A stretch of 22,074 nucleotides of DNA, taken from positions 1-22,074 of the forward strand of contig OMRF01000351.1 in NCBI GenBank assembly GCA_900313435.1, written 5' to 3'. Source of the stretch: an uncultured Lachnospiraceae bacterium. GTDB lineage: Bacteria > Bacillota > Clostridia > Lachnospirales > Lachnospiraceae. Under the pieces are notes generated by a model, which ran no database searches, had not been told where the DNA came from, and saw only the letters and a list, made by a program, of their open reading frames with translations. The position numbers and the translations under genes are program-made. Shown piece by piece: positions 6,355 to 14,768 of the stretch; the first letter of the stretch is position 1; the number at the start of each line of letters is the position of its first letter.

Positions 6355-8160
6355 ATGGAAAATGCCGGTTTTCAAAGATTAATTAAGCTTCGGCAATACA
6401 TGAAGGAAGAGGGGATCTCCCTGTTCCTGATATTGCATTCCGATGCCCATATGAGTGAGTACGTGAGCGAAGCAGACTCCGATATTGAGTATCTGACGGG
6501 CTTTTCCGGGGAAAACTGTACAGTCGCGGTGACGCAGACAGAGTCTCATCTTTGGACAGACGGAAGGTTTTTCATTCAGGCTGAAAAGGAGATGCTCGGA
6601 AGCGGCACAGACCTTTTCAGATCAGGTGAAGATGGCGTTCCCAAGGTAGAGGAATTTCTTAAATCTCATGTCAATGAAGGAGAGACTGTCTCCTGCGACG
6701 GGCGCCGCCTTTCAAGAAAGCTCTTCAAAAAATATGATGAAGCGATAAAGGAAAAAAACGGTATCTTTGATACCTCATCTAATGTCATGGATAAGGTCTT
6801 TTCAAATAGACCAAAGCTCCCTTCAGAGAAGCTTTTTATCCTTAAGGATGAGTTTTCTGGAAAGAGTGCCTCTGATAAGCTTTCCGATGTGAGAAAACAT
6901 ATGAAGGAAAAGAAGGCCGACATATTCTTTCTTTCCTCTCTTTGCGATATCGCATGGCTCTTAAACTTAAGGGGCAATGATATTCCGTGCACTCCCGTTT
7001 TTTACTCCTTCCTTCTTCTTTCGATGGACGAAGGAAAATTATTCATAAATGAAGAGGCGGTAAGTAAGGAGATAAGAGATTATCTTGAGGGATTGAACAT
7101 AAAGCTTTGTCCTTATGAAAGCGTTTATGATGCACTGTCAGAGGATCGGGGAAAGGCTGTTCTTCTTGACAGCGATACCGTGAATGAAAGGATATATGAA
7201 AGCTTTGGTGAAGGAACGAACTTCATAGAGGAGATCAACTGCACCGAGGTTATGAAGGCAGTAAAGAACGAGACCGAGATCAAAAATACAAAAAAGGCCC
7301 ATGTCATTGACGCGGTCGCGATGTGCAGGTTTCTTTACGAGATCAAGACCGGGAAGATCGACATTGAGAAGGAAGACGAATATACCATCGGAGAGCGCCT
7401 CTACAGACTGAGAGAAGAGGGAGAGGGCTATATAGAGCCTTCATTTCCAACGATCGCGGCATACGGCGAAAATGCTGCCCTCATGCACTACACGGCAACT
7501 CCCGAGATGAAAAGCCCTCTTCAAAAACGTGGTTTTCTTCTGGTGGATTCCGGCGGCACATATTTTACCGGCACTACCGATATCACAAGGACAATAGCCC
7601 TCGGCGAGCTTACAAAAAAGGAGAGGGAGGATTTCACCCTGGTGCTGAAGAGCTCCCTTCGGCTCATGCGCGCGAGGTTTCTTGACGGTACGACGGGACA
7701 GAACCTTGACATTCTTGCGCGGGGCGTGATGTGGGAGAGGGGTCTTGATTACAAATGCGGGACGGGGCATGGGGTAGGTCATGTCCTTGCCGTTCACGAG
7801 GGACCCAATTCTATCAGGTGGAAGATAGAAAACGCCCCCGATTTTACGGCGCATCCTTTGAAGCCAGGTATGATAACAACGGATGAACCCGGACTCTATT
7901 TTGAGGGAGAATACGGGATAAGGATAGAAAATGAGCTTTTGTGCGTCGAGGACATAAAGAATGAGTACGGCAGGTATTACAGCTTTGAAAACATTACTCT
8001 TGTCCCGATAGACCTTGATGCCATCGAGCCATCCATGCTCACGGAAGAAGAAAAGGATCAGCTGAATGCTTATCACGAAGAGGTAAGAAAGACGATAGCT
8101 CCTCTTCTTAATGAGGATGAAGCAAAGTGGCTTAGTGAAGCCACAAGGGCGGTAGAATGA
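6355..8160 (+). CDS. Aminopeptidase P family protein (Xaa-Pro aminopeptidase, M24)
   Basis: Metallopeptidase expected to release an N-terminal residue from peptides with proline at position two. At 601 aa it has the three-domain layout of the larger aminopeptidase P enzymes (eukaryotic XPNPEP1 type): two creatinase-like N-terminal domains (about 1-150 and 165-300) and a pita-bread catalytic domain (about 315-560) with a C-terminal cap. All five metal ligands are visible: D398 in VDSGGTYF, D409 in TTDITRT, H472 in GTGHGVGH, E511 in TTDEPGLYF and E525 in GIRIENELL. Their spacing matches the family. No signal peptide is seen, so it is cytoplasmic. It starts 18 bases after the nuclease gene and ends one base before polA, so it is probably in the same operon. 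Confidence 0.93.
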   Translation: MENAGFQRLIKLRQYMKEEGISLFLILHSDAHMSEYVSEADSDIEYLTGFSGENCTVAVTQTESHLWTDGRFFIQAEKEMLGSGTDLFRSGEDGVPKVEEFLKSHVNEGETVSCDGRRLSRKLFKKYDEAIKEKNGIFDTSSNVMDKVFSNRPKLPSEKLFILKDEFSGKSASDKLSDVRKHMKEKKADIFFLSSLCDIAWLLNLRGNDIPCTPVFYSFLLLSMDEGKLFINEEAVSKEIRDYLEGLNIKLCPYESVYDALSEDRGKAVLLDSDTVNERIYESFGEGTNFIEEINCTEVMKAVKNETEIKNTKKAHVIDAVAMCRFLYEIKTGKIDIEKEDEYTIGERLYRLREEGEGYIEPSFPTIAAYGENAALMHYTATPEMKSPLQKRGFLLVDSGGTYFTGTTDITRTIALGELTKKEREDFTLVLKSSLRLMRARFLDGTTGQNLDILARGVMWERGLDYKCGTGHGVGHVLAVHEGPNSIRWKIENAPDFTAHPLKPGMITTDEPGLYFEGEYGIRIENELLCVEDIKNEYGRYYSFENITLVPIDLDAIEPSMLTEEEKDQLNAYHEEVRKTIAPLLNEDEAKWLSEATRAVE

Positions 8161-8161
8161 T

Positions 8162-10819
8162 ATGCCAAAGCTTGTACTGATAGACGGATATTCCATCCTT
8201 CACAGAGCCTTTTACGGTATGCCGGATCTGACCTATGACGGGAGACATACCGGCGCTGTCTTTGGCTTCATCACTATGCTGCTTTCGGTGATGAAGGATG
8301 AAAAGCCTGATAATCTCGTAGTCTGTCTCGATTCAAAGGAAAAGACATTCAGGCATGAGCTGTTTTCAGATTACAAGGGTACGAGAAAGCCCATGCCGCC
8401 GGAGCTTTCCGAGCAGATACCGCTTATGAAGGATGTGCTCTCCTCAATGGGGATCATGATGGCGGCTCTGCCGGGCTATGAAGGGGATGATATACTCGGA
8501 ACTCTTTCAAGGCGGGGAGAGGCTATGGGATTTGATGTTACCATAGTCTCAGGAGATCGGGATCTTCTGCAGCTTGCAACGGAAAAGACGAAGATCTATA
8601 TGCCAAAGACAAAGGCCGGAAAGACCGAGATCTTTACATATTACGCGAAGGATGTGGAGGAAGAGTACCATGTGACTCCCAGGGAGTTCATTGACGTGAA
8701 GGCCCTTCAGGGGGATACCTCCGACAATATTCCCGGCGTTCCGAAGATCGGGGAGAAGACGGCTCAGAATATCATTTCGGAATACAAAAGCATTGAAAAT
8801 GCCTATGAGCACGTATCGGAGATCAAGCCGCCCCTCGCCGCAAAGAATCTTTCGGAATGCTATTCTATGGCACAGCTTTCCAAGGAGCTTGCCACTATAG
8901 TCACTGACTGCCCCATTGAGTGTGAGATCAAAGACTGCGCCCTCAAGGATATATTTACGGAGGAAGCGCATCAGCTTTTCAAGAAGCTTGGCTTTCGAAA
9001 GCTCCTTCATTATTTTTCAAAGGAAGAGGCGTCCGATAAGGAGAGTCTTGCTTCGGATGTTGCTGAAGCAGTAGATGTTACCGTGATAAGCGAGCCTTCT
9101 TTTGCAAGAGAGATAATAGAAAAGATAATCTCTTCCGGGGGGACGGCAGGAGTCAGCCTGCTTTTGGAAGCTCAGAAGTTTTATGGCGCAGCCGTAGCGT
9201 CAGATTCCGGGGTATATTATATTCCCTTGGGGCTTGGGCTTACCGAGGATGTCCTCGCAGGTCTTTTAAAGGAGCTTTATTTCTCGGGGATATCTGTTTC
9301 CACGGATGATCTTAAGAGGGATCTCCATATCATATCCCCTGATGAGGATCCAAAGAACGTTGAGGATATTGGTGTTCTTGCCTATCTTCTCGATCCGCTT
9401 CCGAAGGAATATCCGGTGGATGTGCTTTCCGAAAAATACTTAAATATCCCGCAAAGATCCATAGAGGAGATCTTCGGAAAAAAGGTGAAGGGGGAGTGGG
9501 GCTTTTCCGATATCGAAAAAGCAAAGGAATATGCGGGCAGATGCGCTCTGTCAAACAAAAAACTCCTTAATGCGCTTTTTGAACTGATCAGTGAAGCGGG
9601 GATGAAGGCGCTTTACGAAGAGATAGAACGCCCCCTAATATTCACGCTCTATATGATGGAAAGGGAAGGGATAGGAGTCTCCGTGGAAGAACTTGAACGC
9701 TACGGGGATGCCCTTGAAAAAGAGATAGCCTCTCTTGAAACAAAGATTTATGAAAAGGCCGGTGAGAGCTTCAATATAAATTCACCCAAGCAGCTCGGGG
9801 AGATACTCTTTGAGAAGCTTTCTCTTCCCGGAGGAAAGAAGACGAAGACCGGTTATTCAACGGCGGCGGATGTCCTTGAGAAGCTTGCGCCGAGTGTTCC
9901 TATCGTTAAAGATATCCTTTTGTACAGGCAGTATTCACAGCTTAATTCAACCTACGCAAAGGGGCTTCTTTCCTGCATAGCTTTTGACAAACGGATACAT
10001 ACCACCTTTCAGCAGACTGTAACCGCTACTGGAAGGCTGTCCTCCACGGAGCCGAATCTTCAGAACATCCCCATCAGGCTTCCTCTTGGGAAAGAGATCA
10101 GGAAGGCCTTTCTTCCCAGGGAGGGCTGGAGCTTCACGGACGCTGATTATTCCCAGATAGAGCTTCGTGTACTGGCTCACCTTTCCGGGGACGAAAATCT
10201 CATAGAGGCATTCAAGAGCGATTCCGACATACACAGGGCCACTGCGGCAAGGGTCTTCAAAAAAGACATAGAGGATGTCACCGAACTTGACAGGCGCCGG
10301 GCGAAGGCAGTGAACTTCGGTATAGTTTACGGAATAAGTTCCTTCGGGCTCGGGGAAAATCTGAACATCTCAAGAGCGGAGGCGCAGAAGTACATTGATG
10401 ATTATTATCTCGCCTATCCGGCACTTAAGAGTTATCTTGACTCCCTTGTCAGTTCCGCGAAAAAAGACGGATACGCGCTTACCATGTTCAACAGGAGAAG
10501 ACCCATACCCGAGCTTTTTGAGAAAAATTTCATGACGCGTTCCTTCGGAGAGAGGGTCGCCATGAATTCTCCCGTTCAGGGCACGGCTGCAGACATCATG
10601 AAGATAGCGATGGTGAAGGTCTTTGCCCTTTTGAGAGAGCGGGGACTTTCTTCCAGGATGCTGCTCCAGGTTCATGATGAGATATTGATCGAGACCGCTC
10701 CCGGAGAGGAAGAAGAGGTAAGGAGGATCCTTTCCGAGGGAATGGAAAAAGCTGCAGCACTTTCGGTCCCCTTAAAGATCGATATAGAGACCGGGAAAAA
10801 CTGGTTTGATGCGAAGTAG
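8162..10819 (+). CDS. polA: DNA polymerase I
   Basis: Repair and Okazaki-fragment polymerase, 885 aa. The N-terminal 5'-3' exonuclease (about 1-290) shows LIDGYSILHRAFYG, the acidic GYEGDDILGTL and SGDRDLLQL motifs and the helix-hairpin-helix GDTSDNIPGVPKIGEKTA. The middle domain (about 305-470) corresponds to the proofreading exonuclease, but the DxE motif is replaced by SLLLEA, so proofreading is probably lost, as in other Gram-positive Pol I enzymes. The polymerase domain has motif A DYSQIELR (D662), motif B RRRAKAVNFGIVYG (about 709-722) and motif C QVHDEILIE (H838, D839, E840). PNLQNIPIRLPLGKEIRKAF precedes motif A. The start lies one base after the peptidase stop, and the stop TAG falls within the ribosome site region of coaE, which indicates tight coupling. 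Confidence 0.97.
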   Translation: MPKLVLIDGYSILHRAFYGMPDLTYDGRHTGAVFGFITMLLSVMKDEKPDNLVVCLDSKEKTFRHELFSDYKGTRKPMPPELSEQIPLMKDVLSSMGIMMAALPGYEGDDILGTLSRRGEAMGFDVTIVSGDRDLLQLATEKTKIYMPKTKAGKTEIFTYYAKDVEEEYHVTPREFIDVKALQGDTSDNIPGVPKIGEKTAQNIISEYKSIENAYEHVSEIKPPLAAKNLSECYSMAQLSKELATIVTDCPIECEIKDCALKDIFTEEAHQLFKKLGFRKLLHYFSKEEASDKESLASDVAEAVDVTVISEPSFAREIIEKIISSGGTAGVSLLLEAQKFYGAAVASDSGVYYIPLGLGLTEDVLAGLLKELYFSGISVSTDDLKRDLHIISPDEDPKNVEDIGVLAYLLDPLPKEYPVDVLSEKYLNIPQRSIEEIFGKKVKGEWGFSDIEKAKEYAGRCALSNKKLLNALFELISEAGMKALYEEIERPLIFTLYMMEREGIGVSVEELERYGDALEKEIASLETKIYEKAGESFNINSPKQLGEILFEKLSLPGGKKTKTGYSTAADVLEKLAPSVPIVKDILLYRQYSQLNSTYAKGLLSCIAFDKRIHTTFQQTVTATGRLSSTEPNLQNIPIRLPLGKEIRKAFLPREGWSFTDADYSQIELRVLAHLSGDENLIEAFKSDSDIHRATAARVFKKDIEDVTELDRRRAKAVNFGIVYGISSFGLGENLNISRAEAQKYIDDYYLAYPALKSYLDSLVSSAKKDGYALTMFNRRRPIPELFEKNFMTRSFGERVAMNSPVQGTAADIMKIAMVKVFALLRERGLSSRMLLQVHDEILIETAPGEEEEVRRILSEGMEKAAALSVPLKIDIETGKNWFDAK

Positions 10820-10828
10820 GAGTTAGTA

Positions 10829-11431
10829 TTGCTTTTCATTGGGATCACAGGGGAAGCCGGAGCCGGAAAAAGCAGGGTGATGGATTATCTTTCAAAAAAG
10901 GAAAGGGTATTCATACTCTACTCTGACGACTTTGCAAAAAAGCTTTCCATGCCCGGCGAGGAGTGCTATGAAGCAATAAGAAAGGCATTCCCACAGGATT
11001 ATCTTTACGAAGATGACGGCAGTATGAATAGATCAGCGTTTTCTATGCTTGTCTTCAAGGATAAAAAGAAAAAGGCTCTTCTTGAGAGCTGCATACATCC
11101 GGTGGTAAAGAAAAGAATATTGCTTGATGTAGAGGAAAAGAGGAAGAGCGGTCTTTTTGACTTCTATTTCCTTGAGGCTGCGCTTCTTCTCGAGGAAGGC
11201 TATGACAGGCTCTGTGATGAGATCTGGTATGTCTTCGCGGATGAAGAGACGAGACGAAAAAGGCTTTCTGAACGTGGTTATTCAACTGAGAAGATAGATG
11301 GAATAATTGATCTGCAGCTAAAGAAAGAGGAATTTCTTTGTCGCACAAACGAAATAATAAAAAACCAAGGCCCGTTTTCACAGACAGCGGAACGGATAGA
11401 GGAACTTCTGAAGGAGAGACGCCTGAAATGA
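10829..11431 (+). CDS. coaE: Dephospho-CoA kinase
   Basis: Catalyses the last step of coenzyme A synthesis, ATP-dependent phosphorylation of the 3'-hydroxyl of dephospho-CoA, in the cytoplasm. It is 200 aa, the normal length. The P-loop GITGEAGAGKS lies at residues 5-15. LYSDDFAKKL matches the usual acceptor-binding Asp region. HPVVKKRI and the YFLEAALLLEEGYDRLCDE segment (PLLFE-like in the family), followed by ERGYSTEKIDGII, are in the usual order. TTG start 10829 follows TAGGAG (10817-10822), which includes the polA stop codon. polA-coaE adjacency is common in Firmicutes. The 3' end overlaps the FtsA-like gene start by four bases (ATGA). Confidence 0.94.
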   Translation: MLFIGITGEAGAGKSRVMDYLSKKERVFILYSDDFAKKLSMPGEECYEAIRKAFPQDYLYEDDGSMNRSAFSMLVFKDKKKKALLESCIHPVVKKRILLDVEEKRKSGLFDFYFLEAALLLEEGYDRLCDEIWYVFADEETRRKRLSERGYSTEKIDGIIDLQLKKEEFLCRTNEIIKNQGPFSQTAERIEELLKERRLK

Positions 11432-13527
11432 TCGAGATACAGGAAAAGGAAGTGGAGAAGACCGAAGAGAACGGTGCCGGACTCATCTTCGGCCTTGATA
11501 TAGGAACCCGGAACGTGGTCGGTACTGTCGGCTACATGACGGGAGAGTCGAGACAGAGGGGCTTTCATGTCACGGCGGAGGTTTCGATGCCGCACAGGAC
11601 AAGGGCCATGCTTGACGGTCAGATCCATGACATACAGCGAGTCGCTGATACGATCGTGGATGTGAAAAAGGCCCTCGAAGAAATGATAAAGGCGCCGCTG
11701 AACGATGTCTGCATAGCAGCGGCGGGACGAGTTTTGCGTACCGTAACGACGAGGGTCGAGATGGTCTTTCAGGAGGAGACCATAATCACGGGTGAGATAT
11801 TAAACGATCTTGATCTCATGGGGATAGACCAGGCACAGCGTGACGTCCAGGAGGATAATCCCAAATACCAGTTTTACTGTGTCGGTTATTCCGTGATGAA
11901 ATATTACTTAAACGGCGAGATCTTTTCCCATCTCGAAGGGCACAAGGCAAAGAGGATAGAGGAAGTGATAATCGTCACCTTCCTCCCTGCGGATGTTGTT
12001 GAAGGACTGTATTCAGCTGTGGAGAGAGCCGGATTGTCAGTCGCGAACCTGACACTCGAGCCCATAGCCGCCATCAATCTCGCGATCCCGGAAAATTACA
12101 GGATGCTGAACATCGCCCTCGTGGATGTCGGTGCCGGTACAAGCGATATCTGCGTTACAAAGGATGGGACCATCGCCGCTTACGGAATGATCCCCCATGC
12201 CGGTGATGAGCTTACGGAGCCTATCGTCCAGCAGTTCCTGTGCGACTTTGACACGGCGGAACAGGTAAAGATAGATTCCGTAACCGAAAAGACAGTTACC
12301 TTCACGGATATAATGATGATCGAACATACCATTCCCGCAGAGGAGGTCTGGAAGTACACAGATCCCGTGATGGAGAAGATCACGGATGAGGTCGCGGAAA
12401 AGATCAAGGAATTAAACGGCGGGAAGACCGTTGCTGCGGCCTTCATCGTGGGAGGCGGCGGAAAGGTTCACAACTTCTGCAAGAGCCTTGCGAAAAAACT
12501 TGGGATAGCTGAGGAGAGAGTGGCTCTCCGCGGCGAAGAGGTGATGAAGGAGGTTACATTTGACCAGAAGGATATCAAAAAGGATCCCCTTCTTGTCACA
12601 CCTATCGGTATCTGCCTTAATTATTATGAGCAGACCAACAGCTTCATCATGATAAGGCTCAACGGTGAGCGAATGAAGATCTATGACAACGGGCATGTGA
12701 GGATAATCGATGCCGCCATTCAGGCCGGATTCACGACTGATGAACTTTTCCCGAGACGCGCAAAAGAGATAAGATATCGTTTTGATGGCGAGGAGAGGAT
12801 GATACTCGGCGACGCCGGTGACGGTGCCGTGATAACGATGAACGGTGAGCCGGCGGCTCTTAACACAAAACTTCGGCAGAGCGCGGATATAGTGATCACG
12901 CCGTCGACTGCGGGAGAAGAAGCAAAAAAGACACTTTCCGAGCTCCCAGGGCTTTCCACCGCCGCACTCGAGTTCAGGATCAACGGACAGACCATCAGAT
13001 GTCCGAAATTCTTCGAGGTGAATGGCGTCATTGAGCCGGGAAGTTATGAGATCAAGGAAGGCGATGTCATAGAATCGCGGAATTTCTATACGGTCGCCCA
13101 GATCGCGGAATTCATGGATGTTGTCATTTCCGAGGATAATGAGATACTGGTAAACCGTGTGCCCTCGACCCTTGATACCCTGGTCTATGAGAATTTCAAC
13201 GTGGAATGGACCATAGGTGGATATGACAGAAATGATGAAGAAGGGGACTTCGAGTCTGAAAGTGAAGGAGAGGGCAGAGTAGGAAATGCCGCACCAAAGT
13301 CAGAGGATAAAACCAAGCTTTCGATCCCTATACGAGTGACCGTCAATGATACCGAGATCACCATGACAGGAAGCGATGAGTATATCTTCTCAGACATCTG
13401 GAATTATTATGATTTCAACTTAAATGACGGAAACGGCAGGACGGTTGAGACCAGGGTGAACGGCGTAAAGGCAGGACTTGCCGCACCCATTCATGATGGT
13501 GACAAGATAGAAGTTTTCTGGGTTTGA
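11428..13527 (+). CDS. ftsA: FtsA-like actin-fold cell division protein with long C-terminal extension
   Basis: FtsA/PilM-type actin-like ATPase, the likely membrane-side partner of FtsZ in this organism. ATG 11428 overlaps the coaE stop (ATGA) and lies nine bases after AAGGAGAG, giving 699 aa. An in-frame TTG at 11338, with a weaker AGAGGAA upstream, would add 30 residues inside coaE. Phosphate 1 is FGLDIGT (D24), an FtsA 1C/SHS2-type region lies at about 85-200, phosphate 2 is VDVGAGTSD (232-240) and the adenosine loop is FIVGGGGKV (about 340). The actin core ends near residue 405. About 290 more residues follow, against about 420 aa for classical FtsA. They contain three stretches in which an NG turn is followed by a G-D/hydrophobic strand, such as NGVKAGLAAPIHDGDKIEVF at the end, suggesting beta-grasp-like repeats. 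An acidic Ser/Glu linker lies at about 601-630. No C-terminal amphipathic membrane helix is visible. Confidence 0.82.
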   Translation: MIEIQEKEVEKTEENGAGLIFGLDIGTRNVVGTVGYMTGESRQRGFHVTAEVSMPHRTRAMLDGQIHDIQRVADTIVDVKKALEEMIKAPLNDVCIAAAGRVLRTVTTRVEMVFQEETIITGEILNDLDLMGIDQAQRDVQEDNPKYQFYCVGYSVMKYYLNGEIFSHLEGHKAKRIEEVIIVTFLPADVVEGLYSAVERAGLSVANLTLEPIAAINLAIPENYRMLNIALVDVGAGTSDICVTKDGTIAAYGMIPHAGDELTEPIVQQFLCDFDTAEQVKIDSVTEKTVTFTDIMMIEHTIPAEEVWKYTDPVMEKITDEVAEKIKELNGGKTVAAAFIVGGGGKVHNFCKSLAKKLGIAEERVALRGEEVMKEVTFDQKDIKKDPLLVTPIGICLNYYEQTNSFIMIRLNGERMKIYDNGHVRIIDAAIQAGFTTDELFPRRAKEIRYRFDGEERMILGDAGDGAVITMNGEPAALNTKLRQSADIVITPSTAGEEAKKTLSELPGLSTAALEFRINGQTIRCPKFFEVNGVIEPGSYEIKEGDVIESRNFYTVAQIAEFMDVVISEDNEILVNRVPSTLDTLVYENFNVEWTIGGYDRNDEEGDFESESEGEGRVGNAAPKSEDKTKLSIPIRVTVNDTEITMTGSDEYIFSDIWNYYDFNLNDGNGRTVETRVNGVKAGLAAPIHDGDKIEVFWV

Positions 13528-13543
13528 TAAAGGAAACAGGGCA

Positions 13544-14341
13544 ATGGAATTATTCAGTATAGGCTCAGGCTCAAGCGGAAATTCCGTTTTCGTCGGAACC
13601 GGCAATACGCATTTCATCATCGATGCCGGTCTCAGCGGGAAGAGGATTGAGGAAGGGCTTAACAGAAATTCCCTTTCATCAAGGGATCTTTCCGGGATAC
13701 TTGTGACACATGAGCACATTGATCATGTGGCTGGCCTCGGAGTGATGGCACGCCGATACGGCCTTCCAATCTACGCAACACCAAAGACCATAGAGGCTAT
13801 CAAAAACACCGAAACACTCGGAAAGATAGATGAATCCCTTTTTGTTGAGATAGAAAAGGACAGGGAATTCACCCTTGGGGATCTGTCCATCAAGGCCATA
13901 AGCGTATCCCATGACGCCGCCGACCCGGTAGGATATATATTCTCTGACGGAAGGAAGAATGCGGCCGTCGTGACGGATCTCGGAAAATATGATGATTACA
14001 TCATCGAAAACATCAGGGGGATGAACGTGCTCTTCCTCGAGGCAAATCACGACAAGAACATGCTCGAGGTCGGCCCGTATCCCTATTATCTGAAGATGAG
14101 GATACTTTCCGACAACGGTCATCTTTCAAACGAGGCGACGGGAACGCTTCTTTCAAGCGTGATAGGCGATGAGACACAGCACATATTTCTTGGGCATCTT
14201 TCGGCGGAGAATAATTATCCTGAGCTTGCCTATGAGACGGTCTTCCAGGAGATCACTCTCTCCGACACCCCGTACAAGGGCTCTGATTTCCCGATCACGG
14301 TCGCAAAAAGGAATGAGTGTTCACTTAAGGTTGCAGTATAG
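13544..14341 (+). CDS. yycJ: MBL-fold hydrolase of the YycJ/WalJ family
   Basis: Metallo-beta-lactamase fold protein of the family that includes Bacillus YycJ (WalJ), a 5'-3' DNA exonuclease linked to mismatch repair and coordinated with cell-wall control. It is 265 aa. The N-terminus LFSIGSGSSGNSVFVGTG is typical of this subgroup. The zinc motif THEHIDH lies at 55-61 (H56, H58, D60, H61). SVSHDAADPVGYIF, VVTDLGKYDD, LFLEANHD and FLGHLSAENNYPELA supply the other expected ligands and turns. ATG 13544 follows AAAGGA. It is not next to walKR here, so the assignment rests on sequence alone. The polA/ftsA neighbourhood fits a DNA repair role. Confidence 0.85.
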   Translation: MELFSIGSGSSGNSVFVGTGNTHFIIDAGLSGKRIEEGLNRNSLSSRDLSGILVTHEHIDHVAGLGVMARRYGLPIYATPKTIEAIKNTETLGKIDESLFVEIEKDREFTLGDLSIKAISVSHDAADPVGYIFSDGRKNAAVVTDLGKYDDYIIENIRGMNVLFLEANHDKNMLEVGPYPYYLKMRILSDNGHLSNEATGTLLSSVIGDETQHIFLGHLSAENNYPELAYETVFQEITLSDTPYKGSDFPITVAKRNECSLKVAV

Positions 14342-14362
14342 TAAAGACGAGGAGAAAAGACG

Positions 14363-14638
14363 ATGCTTGACAGAGTAGTTATCACGGTAGTGGGAAAGGA
14401 TACAGTGGGTATCATAGCCCGTGTCTGCACGGTGCTTTCAGGTCACGGGATAAACATCCTTGATATTTCCCAGACCATAGTTTCCGGCTTTTTCAACATG
14501 ATGATGATAACCGATATTTCAAAGTCCGATCTTTCCTTTGACGCGATGCAGGATGTCCTGCTTTCTACGGGAAAAGAGATCGGGGTCGATATCAGGGCAC
14601 AGCGTGAAGAGATATTCGACATGATGCATAGGGTCTAA
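14363..14638 (+). CDS. ACT domain-containing protein (UPF0237)
   Basis: A stand-alone ACT domain of 91 aa, a ligand-binding regulatory fold. The start VVITVVGKDTVGIIARVCTVLSGHGINILDISQT holds the beta-alpha-beta core with the conserved Gly-Ile at the ligand turn, and the rest completes one ACT unit. The gene is closely followed by the UPF0210 gene. The UPF0237-UPF0210 pairing is widespread in bacteria and archaea, so the two products probably act together, but the ligand and reaction are not known to me. A 37-codon open frame lies between them. Confidence 0.9.
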   Translation: MLDRVVITVVGKDTVGIIARVCTVLSGHGINILDISQTIVSGFFNMMMITDISKSDLSFDAMQDVLLSTGKEIGVDIRAQREEIFDMMHRV

Positions 14639-14653
14639 TGTCGGAGGTGACAT

Positions 14654-14767
14654 ATGTTAATGAATTCAAGCGAAGCGCAGAATGAATTTACATTTGTCCG
14701 TACAGGCCCACTTAACGAATCGAGCCGGAAGGCGAAGATGAGTTTAGTGGGATCGGAGGTGTTTTGA
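14654..14767 (+). CDS. Possible small ORF, 37 aa, unknown
   Basis: An ATG at 14654 lies six bases after GGAGG (14643-14647) and opens a 37-codon frame ending TGA at 14765-14767, one base before the next gene's ATG. The product starts MLMNSSEAQNEF and ends MSLVGSEVF. It is polar with no membrane segment and resembles nothing I recognise. The good ribosome site and exact fit between two genes suggest a real or leader peptide. Against this, the frame is short and TCGGAGGTG occurs both here (14641) and before the next gene (14753), so the spacer may simply reflect a duplicated ribosome site. A role as a coupling leader for the UPF0210 gene is possible. Confidence 0.35.
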   Translation: MLMNSSEAQNEFTFVRTGPLNESSRKAKMSLVGSEVF

Positions 14768-14768
14768 A

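Noticed and set aside
7441..8196. 251-codon minus-strand open frame opposite the aminopeptidase gene
   Set aside because: It lies antisense to a gene with all catalytic residues intact, shows no recognisable domain and has ordinary shadow-frame composition.
11338..11427. Longer FtsA-like start at TTG 11338
   Set aside because: It would add 30 basic residues inside coaE. The ATG at 11428, with AAGGAGAG and an ATGA overlap, is better, although the TTG has a weak ribosome site and cannot be fully excluded.
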